A DNA stretch of 5,587 bases, taken from positions 1 to 5,587 of the forward strand of contig JAJYPQ010000298.1 of NCBI GenBank assembly GCA_021795255.1, written 5' to 3'. Every line of letters begins with the position of its first letter. Within the stretch, counting starts at the first letter, position 1. The position numbers and the translations under genes are program-made. Below are positions 1 to 5,587 of the stretch, one piece after another. The stretch comes from Pseudomonadota bacterium. Its GTDB lineage: Bacteria > Pseudomonadota > Gammaproteobacteria > Acidiferrobacterales > Acidiferrobacteraceae. The notes below the pieces were generated by a model that saw only the letters and a list, made by a program, of their open reading frames with translations, searched no databases and had not been told where the DNA came from.

Positions 1-130
1 GACTGCCGACGCTCTGCACACCAGGCTTGCCGGTGACCGATAGCGCGGCGTGCGCCAAGACGGGGTCGCTGATGATGCCGGCAAGAAACAGGGCGCGCGC
101 AACGTGGTAACGATAGAAATCGGTGTTCAC
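1..130 (-). CDS. Hypothetical protein, N-terminal 43 codons (3' end outside window)
   Basis: A minus-strand frame opens with GTG at 130 and is still open at the left edge. AAGGGAGGGAG lies 2-3 nt before the start codon, the strongest ribosome binding site in the window, which is the main reason to accept the gene. The visible product begins MNTDFYRYHVARALFLAGII and continues with an Ala-rich stretch and SVTGKPGVQSVGS. The segment around residues 9-30 is mildly hydrophobic (ALFLAGIISDPVLA) but follows a basic and aromatic N-terminus and includes Asp, so it is not a clear signal peptide or membrane segment. The family is not recognisable from so little sequence. It shares the orientation of the rest of the window but is separated from the remnants by about 500 bp. 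Confidence 0.5.
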   Translation of the reverse strand, partial: MNTDFYRYHVARALFLAGIISDPVLAHAALSVTGKPGVQSVGS

Positions 131-141
131 GACTCCCTCCC
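120..141 (-). promoter_or_regulatory. Strong Shine-Dalgarno before the GTG start at 130
   Basis: On the minus strand the sequence TATAAGGGAGGGAGTC precedes GTG. Two overlapping purine cores (AAGGGAGG and GGGAG) lie within about 3-10 nt of the start, which supports translation from this GTG although the gene is cut by the window edge. Confidence 0.5.
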
Positions 142-638
142 TTATACGGAATCATGTAACGACACCGGACAAAGTATGGAACGCGCATATTACGTGACTA
201 TTGCATATTCCTAAACGCGACCGGAACACAGAAAGTACCGTGTGATACGGATCCCATGATCCGAACATTTATCTCTGCACAATATCCCTGTCATCTCGCC
301 GCTGCTCGTTCGTGGACTCGACCTTATCGCGTCATGCACATGGACGTTATCGCCCCGCCGATTCGTCCGCCTGCTCTGGCGACACTCGAGAAAGGCTTTT
401 CAGTGCCCCGTGCCCGCGCTGACCTGATTAATGATGGCGCGCCATAGTGATCTGACAAACGGACGAGGCCTCGCTGCGCGCTCTATATTCAAGCGTTATG
501 ATCCCAAGAAACCTCTCGGTAGGGGGCACATCAAAAGCCATTCCGACCCACACCATTGTCGCGGTCCAGGGCCCCGCCCTGTAATCAGGGTACTGTGCAA
601 ACCGAGTAACCCATATGCCAGACACTCAGAGCAAGCCA
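131..638. other. Region without a confident gene
   Basis: About 500 bp between the left-end gene and the restriction endonuclease remnant. No RNA gene, long repeat or CRISPR-like array is visible. The only stretch that looks partly protein-like is on the minus strand at 428-556, reading MVWVGMAFDVPPTERFLGII and on to a stop; it lacks a ribosome binding site and I cannot name a family. It may be another fragment of the decayed set to its right. The part next to 131 should hold the promoter of the left-end gene, but no well-spaced -35/-10 pair stands out. Confidence 0.5.
428..556 (-). pseudogene. Possible short gene remnant, unidentified
   Basis: A 42-codon minus-strand stretch begins at an ATG with VWVGMAFDVPPTERFLGII and continues to TAA through LEYRAR and SVCQITM. 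The hydrophobic strand followed by PPTERFLGII resembles real protein more than the surrounding frames do. The frame is open back to a GTG at 625, but neither start has a Shine-Dalgarno sequence. I do not recognise a family. It lies just downstream of the Mrr-like tail on the same strand and may be part of the same decaying block, or chance. Confidence 0.2.
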
Positions 639-791
639 TCATTCCTGTATTGCCACCGTCCACATCCTCTTCAATGGCAATTCGGCCTTCCAGTCCTCAT
701 CAAGGTGGTCATAATGAGCAAACAGTAGTTCCAGCAGATCCTTTTGCGTCCACAGCCGCACCCAGAAGAAGCTTTCCGCAAGTTCTTTTTG
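639..791 (-). pseudogene. C-terminal remnant of an Mrr-like restriction endonuclease
   Basis: In a different minus-strand frame from the preceding fragment, about 50 residues up to the TGA at 639-641 read as well-formed protein: FFWVRLWTQKDLLELLFAHY, then an acidic stretch, then ELPLKRMWTVA. From memory, restriction endonuclease-domain proteins of the Mrr type often end with a similar block (...LW...DLL...YD.L......LPLKR.WT.). No catalytic domain (D...E.K/Q.K) is present upstream in this frame, so only the tail survives. It abuts the nitrilase-like fragment at about 790, which suggests a deletion or frameshift joined two genes. The assignment rests on remembered family patterns. Confidence 0.4.
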
Positions 792-1080
792 CGCCGGGTG
801 AGTTCTTGATCCCACCGACCGCGTCTTTAATCTGGTCAACAAAACCGGCACTCCTCAGTGCCTTTGCCCGGCCCGCGTAGTCGAGGTCTCCGATACATGT
901 CCTGATCCAAAGGAATCCTCCAGGAAAGACGACCGCATCCAATCCCCTCCACGTCTTATCCATCTCCTCGATCAGAGAGGTTAGCCACGCAAGACGTCGC
1001 GTGTTTGTGTGATCCCTTTGTACGAGCCTACCTTGGATACAGACGGTTACGAGGCCCGCACCTTGATCCACCTGCGGGAC
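790..1080 (-). pseudogene. Nitrilase-superfamily-like gene fragment
   Basis: This stretch continues in the same frame as the nuclease remnant but looks like the start of a different protein. It has a strand-helix-strand order: GLVTVCIQGRLV, then a helix containing LAWLTSLIEEMDKTW, then GLDAVVFPGGFLWI (VFPGGFL encoded at 910-930). Nitrilase-superfamily enzymes begin with this arrangement and have VFPE.F at the second strand; here Gly stands where the catalytic Glu is expected. Later parts include DYAGRAKALR and SPGA near 790-801. After SPGA the frame runs into low-quality sequence to a stop at 709-711, and the remaining two thirds of a nitrilase fold, with its Lys and Cys, are missing. It has no start codon with a ribosome binding site of its own that I can identify. 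The family call is tentative; the fragmentary state is clearer. Confidence 0.35.
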
Positions 1081-1140
1081 TGCTCGTGCCGCGGAGCCTC
1101 GAGCACCTATCTGCAGTCCCTTCGCGGCCGAAGATCCGCA

Positions 1141-1689
1141 CAGCTTGGAGATCTCGGTGTTTGTGTCGCAGCTTGTCCAGTCTAGGGCTCCGTCTTTTAT
1201 CCTAACGACGCGATACCCACTGGCGGAAGCCAACAGGTCGCGCGCGCTGTCATAGAAGGCTCGCTGTTCGTCTCGGAACGCCGGGGCGTTGTCGTGCGCA
1301 TAGATCGCCTCACAATACTCGATCCACTCCGACCGGCTGAAGCCAACCATGGCGCCCGCCGGGTAGCACTTCAGCGCGATGGCACGGGGAGCCGTGAAAT
1401 GTTAGCGTCCATCGTACTCTATGATCAGTTTCCGAGCGGGAATGACGATATCGCAAGCGAGCTTGTGTCCCGGGGTCGCAAATTCCGTGTAGCCGCGGTG
1501 GCGCACAAGCGCATTAAAGACGCGCTTGAGTGATCCGTTCATCCTTTCCATATCGGGCACCGTGAGCCATGGCAGATTTCGGCATTCGGTTCGGACGTCG
1601 CCGAACTTGTGCTTGAGTGCGGCGATCAATGCAGTTCGTTGCGCCCCCGCGCTCATAACGCCAATGTTGCGCTGTATATTTGCAGACAT
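1141..1689 (-). pseudogene. PD-(D/E)xK-like nuclease gene interrupted by an in-frame stop
   Basis: From the ATG at 1689, 95 codons run to a TAA at 1402-1404 and the same frame then stays open. Residues 79-95 read CDIVIPARKLIIEYDGR, and the codon after the stop begins HFTAPR. Vsr- and DUF559-like nucleases carry the pattern D...hhhE.DG.qH, so the TAA sits where Gln (CAA) is expected; one C-to-T change explains it. Candidate metal-binding residues are Asp80, Glu91 and Asp93. Beyond the stop the frame still looks protein-like, with RDEQRAFYDSARDLL followed by GYRVVRIKDGALDW, as in a C-terminal helix and strand of this fold. I read it as a single decayed gene, probably a small DNA endonuclease. 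The exact family is unknown to me, and the C-terminal limit near 1141 is a guess because the frame continues into unrelated-looking sequence. Only the 95-residue truncated product would be made without readthrough. Confidence 0.6.
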
Positions 1690-1699
1690 TCTCTCCCCC
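1690..1699 (-). promoter_or_regulatory. Ribosome binding site of the nuclease remnant
   Basis: On the minus strand GGGGGAGAGA lies directly before the ATG at 1689. Its GGGGGAG core matches a Shine-Dalgarno sequence at a close but usable distance. It favours the ATG at 1689 over the in-frame GTG at 1773, which has no comparable sequence upstream and would add a segment with no family-like features. Confidence 0.5.
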
Positions 1700-1720
1700 A
1701 CTTTCCCGATTACATTTTCT

Positions 1721-1740
1721 TGGCCACTTTTCATTGGCCA
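1721..1740. repeat. TGGCCA inverted repeat upstream of the nuclease remnant
   Basis: Two perfect copies of TGGCCA flank an 8-nt spacer. Each copy is itself palindromic, so the pair reads as both a direct and an inverted repeat. It lies about 32 nt upstream of the likely ATG of the broken nuclease gene, where an operator or a leader-RNA hairpin could sit. A repeat this short can arise by chance and no regulator gene is nearby, so any regulatory role is speculative. Confidence 0.3.
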
Positions 1741-2322
1741 CCATGTACTCGCCTTTCCAGAATATTTCGACACTACAAACGGACCTCACCCCATGATATA
1801 TTCCCATTATGCGCCACGCCACGAACGCTCATTCATTACTGCCCGGAGAGAGCGCTGCCATCGCCGGTGGAACGCTCTAAGGAGTGTCGCAATGGCCGCC
1901 TTTCGCCGCCCACTACGAGCCACCAGGCAGTCGTTTCGACTTGCCCGCAGGCCCCCACATCGGACACAACATGGACGCCAGGCATCCGACAGCTTATTCG
2001 AGAATATCTATATGACGTCGCACGTTACCACGATCATGCCCCTTACCGCGAGTGCAATGGTGCTCTTCGACACCACAAACCTTCCTATTCTTGTTGTTCC
2101 TATCTCACATTCCATGCAAAAATGCCAAGACGCTCTGCCACAACACGGGAAGTACGCGGCGCATCTGCATGGGTCGATTGCTCTCCCAGGCCACCTTGCC
2201 GTCCTCCGACTCCGAATGGCGCACTCAGGTGGACTTTGGGAAGATGCGCGTTACGCGTATGTCAATAACATAATGGTCGCCGTGGTTTCGCGGACTACTT
2301 GGCGTTTTGCCGTTCTTATGGC

Positions 2323-4335
2323 CTAAATGCGCGCATCTATCTCATAATAGGCTTGCAACCGCCGGATCATATCATTCTGATGCGCGAAGGCTAGGTCATC
2401 ATTCCATTCGGTGTGTTGGTATATGAGCGCCATCTTCAGAGAATCTACTCGCCCTTGGTTTCTGTTTATAAAACGCGCCTTTTTTTCGGTAAATGGCAAA
2501 TTACCGTACTCAGAATTGATGCTACGCGAGACCAGGGCTAGGTTGCCAAAGCAGTCGAGCGCCTTGGCGACGCGGTTTGTGTCCGTCTCTTGCGGAGTTC
2601 GTGGCGATATATGCTCCACCGAGTTCTTCGCCGTCATGCGGTAGTCTTTCCCGGTTGGCTCGCCCTTCCGATCTCCCAACCACCACTCGTACCAGAGAAC
2701 AAATTCCAGCTTGTAAAACCAGTAATGGGGGAAGGCCACCCCGAGTGGCTCCTCGGGCGCAATGGTTTTTTCCAGCGCCAATTCAACACACGGCCAGACA
2801 TTGTCCATAATGGCGCGGGTCCGCTGCGCGAGCGTCCGCCCATCGGAGGTACCGAAGAGGCTATTATCGAGGCGGCGTAAATATTCAAAAACCGCCATCG
2901 TGCCCGCTTCGTCATTTTGATGGAGATACCCAAGGAGAGGTGTGACCCAGTACTGTGTGGTGATGTCCTGTGAGTGGTAGAGCATGCTTTGCAACAGGGA
3001 GAGTGGACGGTAGGCCTCAGGCTCTTCCATGCGATCGAGAGCCAGCGCGCGGTTCTTGTGGCTCGAGAGCTTCTTGATGAGATGGGCACCCTTTTCCTGA
3101 GTGACCCGCTTAATGAAGTATTGATCCCACAGCACTCGCAGACGCCAGAGGAGATCAATGAATGAGCGGATGTCGTCCTCGGGTGGCTTGTCGGGAAAGA
3201 AATGCTCCCCAAACAATGCTAGAAGCTTCCGGTCCGCCACATGTTGCAGGTCAGGTTTGCCTCGTTCCCACAGCCAGATGCGCAGAACATGCAGCAAAAA
3301 TCTGGGGAAGTCTAAAATGCTCTGGACTTGTTCATCATTCTCACTCTCTCCCCTGCTGCGCGATCTTTCCCCCGATGTCTCGTTTGCTCTTACGTCCGAT
3401 GGGCATCCATCCGCGTTGACCAATATTTCCTTCAGGGAACGAAGAGCGCCCCTTCCTTCCCCGCTCTTCCCGAGCAACTCGCGCACGGCGGGGGCACTGA
3501 GAAACAGATTCCCATCACACAGTTCCGCGATTTTTTCTTTCGTTTGGGCCGTGCGTTTAGCGAGCACATCCTCCCAGTAGCTATCCATGTCGGCGCACAT
3601 GTCCCAAACGGCCCCATAGCTCGCCCGCTCTGGATCCGGCAGTCCCGCCAGCATGCGAGCCTTTAGGATCTCGTGATGCTGCAATTGCTCACCACGACTA
3701 TTGATGACCTCGAAGAGCTTGTTCAGGTCAGTTTGTTGGGGAACTACGGTAACAACGAACTTCACGCGGCGAAACACATACTCCGCGAGCCTGCGGCGCG
3801 TTTTCGCACACGCGGCCCCGACCTCGCCCAAACCAGGATCGGGAGCAATGGCCTTCGCCCGGTCGATAACCCCCAGCATACGACCGACAACCTCCTTGTC
3901 CGAAAACTCGGTTTTGTCCGCCTGTTGGCTAAGCGACTCGAAAAATCGCTTGATATCGTCGCGGATTGCAAATGTGAGGCGCAGGATTGTTCCTCCTGCA
4001 GCATTCACGCGAAGAAACCCCTCCAGATCGTGGCGCCACACATGACACAACAACCACAGAGTGGTCAGCCGTTGCTGACCATCGACGACCTCAAAGCAAC
4101 GAACCGATTCTCTCCCGGTTTGAACTGAGTCTGCTTCGCGTTCGATCAGAAGGATGTTTCCGAGAAACAACACGTCGTCATCATCCTCAAAAGCCCGCCG
4201 TATATCCTCCAACAGCACCCGAATCTGCTCATCGCCCCACACGTAGGGCCTCTGATACAAGGGAATGGTAAAAACCCAAAAGGGGTCCTTGCAGACAATA
4301 TCTTCTAGTGAAAATAATCGCGATGTCGTCTTCAT
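2323..4335 (-). CDS. DUF262 and DUF1524 (HNH/His-Me finger) endonuclease, GmrSD/SspE-like
   Basis: This is a complete gene of about 670 aa. I chose the ATG at 4335 because it overlaps the upstream TGA as ATGA and has AGGG 8 nt upstream; in-frame ATGs at 4341 and 4365 are alternatives. Counted from 4335, the N-terminal DUF262 domain shows IPLYQRPYVW (to residue 33), FLGN (57-60), VVDGQQRLTTL (83-93) and INSRGEQL (211-218). A hydrophilic stretch rich in S, E and R (about 319-336) separates a long helical middle. The C-terminal DUF1524 nuclease signature is EHISP (574-578, catalytic-type His575), FGNLALV (596-602), Asn607, then YGNLPF (610-615) and EKK (617-619). Family members (GmrSD, BrxU, SspE) couple NTP hydrolysis to cleavage of modified, or modification-lacking, phage DNA in the cytoplasm. 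All diagnostic motifs are present, so the enzyme looks functional. The DNA modification it senses cannot be read from the sequence. It is the last gene of its operon; no gene follows for over 600 bp. Confidence 0.93.
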   Translation of the reverse strand: MKTTSRLFSLEDIVCKDPFWVFTIPLYQRPYVWGDEQIRVLLEDIRRAFEDDDDVLFLGNILLIEREADSVQTGRESVRCFEVVDGQQRLTTLWLLCHVWRHDLEGFLRVNAAGGTILRLTFAIRDDIKRFFESLSQQADKTEFSDKEVVGRMLGVIDRAKAIAPDPGLGEVGAACAKTRRRLAEYVFRRVKFVVTVVPQQTDLNKLFEVINSRGEQLQHHEILKARMLAGLPDPERASYGAVWDMCADMDSYWEDVLAKRTAQTKEKIAELCDGNLFLSAPAVRELLGKSGEGRGALRSLKEILVNADGCPSDVRANETSGERSRSRGESENDEQVQSILDFPRFLLHVLRIWLWERGKPDLQHVADRKLLALFGEHFFPDKPPEDDIRSFIDLLWRLRVLWDQYFIKRVTQEKGAHLIKKLSSHKNRALALDRMEEPEAYRPLSLLQSMLYHSQDITTQYWVTPLLGYLHQNDEAGTMAVFEYLRRLDNSLFGTSDGRTLAQRTRAIMDNVWPCVELALEKTIAPEEPLGVAFPHYWFYKLEFVLWYEWWLGDRKGEPTGKDYRMTAKNSVEHISPRTPQETDTNRVAKALDCFGNLALVSRSINSEYGNLPFTEKKARFINRNQGRVDSLKMALIYQHTEWNDDLAFAHQNDMIRRLQAYYEIDARI
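4332..4335 (-). promoter_or_regulatory. ATGA stop-start overlap coupling the two DUF262 genes
   Basis: On the minus strand the upstream gene ends ...CAATGTTCATGA, where its TGA shares bases with an ATG for the downstream gene. AGGG lies 8 nt before this ATG. A 4-bp overlap of this kind is typical of translational coupling and argues that the two proteins are needed together. An ATG two codons earlier (4341) would give an equally overlapping start. Confidence 0.7.
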
Positions 4336-5587
4336 GAACATTGCCCTAGCTGCTCCCGTATCCATTCCACTTTCTTGGCGATCGCCATTTCCGGCTTTCC
4401 AAAATACTGCTGCACGGCATATTTATAGGACTCATGGACTCCCCCACGCCTCTGTTCGTCCAGCGCACTATTCTTCCCCGCGTAGACCTCTGGACGGGCA
4501 TACGACGGTGTTTTGAGGACTTCTATGACCTGGCGGGACGCAAAAGCGCCGGCCAGGGTGTTCATGAGGCTTGGCTCCCGCCCGACAAAAAACCTCTTGG
4601 CGGTTTCCTGATTAACGCGCGCATACTCAAGGCGCACCGCACCTAGCGCGTGCTCCAGCCATAGCGCATATTCATATAGCTGATTGTCGCCAAACCGATC
4701 GACGTACATAAGCATTGCCAGCAGATATATTTCGCGCAGGTAAGGTGAATTCCGTTCCATTATCTTATCGTAGACCTCGCGGGCTTTGGCAATGTGCCCG
4801 GCAGATCCTGGCTCTGCGAATAAGCGTTGCACCAGATATGCGTATTTCGCCGTATAAAGAAAAAACCCCAGACCTCTTTGTAGCGGCTGCCGGAGCGCGA
4901 AGGGGAGGCCTACAATATCAGATCCTACCGTCTCTTTGATTGTGATTGCGAATACAGTGGGTCTGTCTTCATCATCCAGCGTCGCCTCATAGGCGCGACC
5001 TCCGCTTGATGTGCCGTAAAGCGGGACGCGGTTCGGATCGCCATCAGCCTTCCAAGTACCCTTTCCGAACTCCTTGAGTAGCGCGTCGCGTGTACTGGCG
5101 GGCGCCTCTTGTGCCGTCCAGCGACGGGCTCGCCATAAGAAGTGCGTAAAGAGCGAGGACATAAAGCCTTGCTGTCGGGGCAAGATAGAGCTTCCTTTTT
5201 GTGCCTCCTCCCAGAGCGTGGCGCACGCCGTCTGCCGTCTACAGTCGGAAGGCATCTCGCGAAGGTGGAAGGCTTTGAGGAGATCAGTGGCGTCAAGGGG
5301 GACACCGCGAGAGTTCTGGGTGTCAAAGAAAATAAAAGCCTGGTCGACAAGGTCTACGGAAATCACCGTGAATTCTATCCGGGCCAAGTCTGGCTTGAGA
5401 TCCTGCGCCTTTTCCTCATATAACTTGGCGGCTGCCCGGATGCGGGGCTCAGACTGCGGCGAGTACTTCATGGCACAACCCTGAGGCAAAGCGCCCGTCA
5501 AATGGTGGTGCAATATAGAAAGCGCCGTGAGGCGCTGCTGGCCATCTATGATAAAGCGCTTGCCTTTTTCCTTGTCCCGGTGCAGCA
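4332..5587 (-). CDS. DUF262-domain protein without DUF1524 nuclease domain (5' end outside window)
   Basis: The frame stays open to the right edge, so the true start lies outside; 417 residues are visible. Read through the edge, the peptide holds FIIDGQQRLTAL (DGQQR at visible residues 14-18), the hallmark NTPase motif of DUF262 (ParB/sulfiredoxin-like fold). The second DUF262 motif, FDTQNSRGVPLDATDLLKA, starts near visible residue 87. The C-terminal ~300 residues look helical and carry none of the DUF1524 His-Me finger signature (no EHI.P, no GN.PF..K). In known systems DUF262 binds or hydrolyses NTP and controls a nuclease; this protein resembles a GmrS-like sensor or regulatory subunit. 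Its stop overlaps the start of the next gene (ATGA), so the two were probably made together. The N-terminal YQR.Y.W motif should lie just beyond the edge. The family call is firm; the partner role is inferred from context. Confidence 0.9.
   Translation of the reverse strand, partial: LHRDKEKGKRFIIDGQQRLTALSILHHHLTGALPQGCAMKYSPQSEPRIRAAAKLYEEKAQDLKPDLARIEFTVISVDLVDQAFIFFDTQNSRGVPLDATDLLKAFHLREMPSDCRRQTACATLWEEAQKGSSILPRQQGFMSSLFTHFLWRARRWTAQEAPASTRDALLKEFGKGTWKADGDPNRVPLYGTSSGGRAYEATLDDEDRPTVFAITIKETVGSDIVGLPFALRQPLQRGLGFFLYTAKYAYLVQRLFAEPGSAGHIAKAREVYDKIMERNSPYLREIYLLAMLMYVDRFGDNQLYEYALWLEHALGAVRLEYARVNQETAKRFFVGREPSLMNTLAGAFASRQVIEVLKTPSYARPEVYAGKNSALDEQRRGGVHESYKYAVQQYFGKPEMAIAKKVEWIREQLGQCS

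Larger units (their letters stand above)
1690..2322. other. Gene-poor gap between the DUF262 operon and the decayed nuclease
   Basis: About 630 bp without a convincing gene. All three minus-strand frames are interrupted by stops, so the DUF262 operon does not continue here. One plus-strand frame stays open (1526-2326) and has an AAGGAG sequence 7 nt before an ATG at 1892. The ~144-aa product is rich in Arg, His, Pro and Ser, shows no domain I recognise, and would run 4 nt into the end of the DUF262-DUF1524 gene. An imperfect 7-bp palindrome (2244-2260) lacks a T-run and is not a convincing terminator. The right part could be debris of an older gene or mobile element, but nothing in it is diagnostic. 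Confidence 0.5.

Noticed and set aside
431..880. Plus-strand 149-aa open frame
   Set aside because: It lies antisense to the Mrr-like tail and nitrilase-like fragment, has no ribosome binding site, and its Pro/Ser/Arg-rich composition is typical of shadow frames.
1402..1773. Nuclease start at the GTG at 1773
   Set aside because: The ATG at 1689 has a GGGGGAG sequence just upstream, and the extra 28 residues look unrelated to the fold.
2244..2260. Hairpin ATGCGCG-TTA-CGCGTAT as a terminator for the DUF262 operon
   Set aside because: The stem includes a G-T pair, there is no T-run on the minus strand after it, and it lies about 60 nt past the stop codon.
2052..2273. Plus-strand frame ending SDSEWRTQVDFGKMRV, reminiscent of the QVDFG/QVDWG motif of IS21-family IstA transposases
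   Set aside because: Only a short stretch matches; the stop follows soon after, no further DDE motifs, helix-turn-helix, IstB gene or terminal inverted repeats are visible.
2634..3212. Minus-strand 192-aa open frame inside the DUF262-DUF1524 gene
   Set aside because: It lies wholly within the well-supported gene in another frame and has a Ser/Arg/Thr-rich shadow composition.
4332..5513. Treating the TTG at 5513 as the start of the upstream DUF262 gene
   Set aside because: The frame remains open to the right edge and encodes the essential DGQQRLTAL motif at 5520-5546, so the start must lie outside the window.

Overview
The window is bacterial. It has dense, overlapping minus-strand genes, Shine-Dalgarno-like sequences and mid-range base composition, but no marker that fixes the lineage; a proteobacterial accessory region is a reasonable guess and no more. 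It reads as part of a defence island in which one module looks intact and older material beside it has decayed.

Right half (2323-5587, minus strand): two adjacent DUF262-family genes form the readable core. The upstream gene enters from beyond the right edge and ends at 4332. It keeps the DUF262 DGQQR motif and an NSRG motif but shows no DUF1524/HNH nuclease motif. The downstream gene (2323-4335, about 670 aa) is a full DUF262 plus DUF1524 protein, with YQRPYVW, DGQQR and NSRG motifs and a C-terminal EHISP...FGNLALV...YGNLPF...KK signature. Stop and start overlap as ATGA, so translation is probably coupled. DUF262/DUF1524 proteins include GmrSD, BrxU and SspE, NTP-driven nucleases that restrict phage DNA by sensing DNA modification. 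A DUF262-only protein encoded immediately ahead of a complete DUF262-DUF1524 protein is the most interesting system here: possibly a two-subunit type IV-like restriction module.

Middle (1690-2322): about 630 bp with no convincing gene. It holds an open plus-strand frame of doubtful meaning, a TGGCCA inverted repeat upstream of the nuclease remnant, and short repeats.

Left-centre (639-1689, minus strand): a string of decayed genes. First comes a PD-(D/E)xK-like nuclease with a clear start, broken by a TAA exactly where Gln is expected. In the same frame follows a fragment resembling the start of a nitrilase-superfamily protein. A frame change then leads into the last ~50 residues of what looks like an Mrr-like restriction endonuclease.

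Left end (1-638): the first 43 codons of an unidentified minus-strand gene with a GTG start and a strong ribosome binding site, preceded by about 500 bp without a confident gene.
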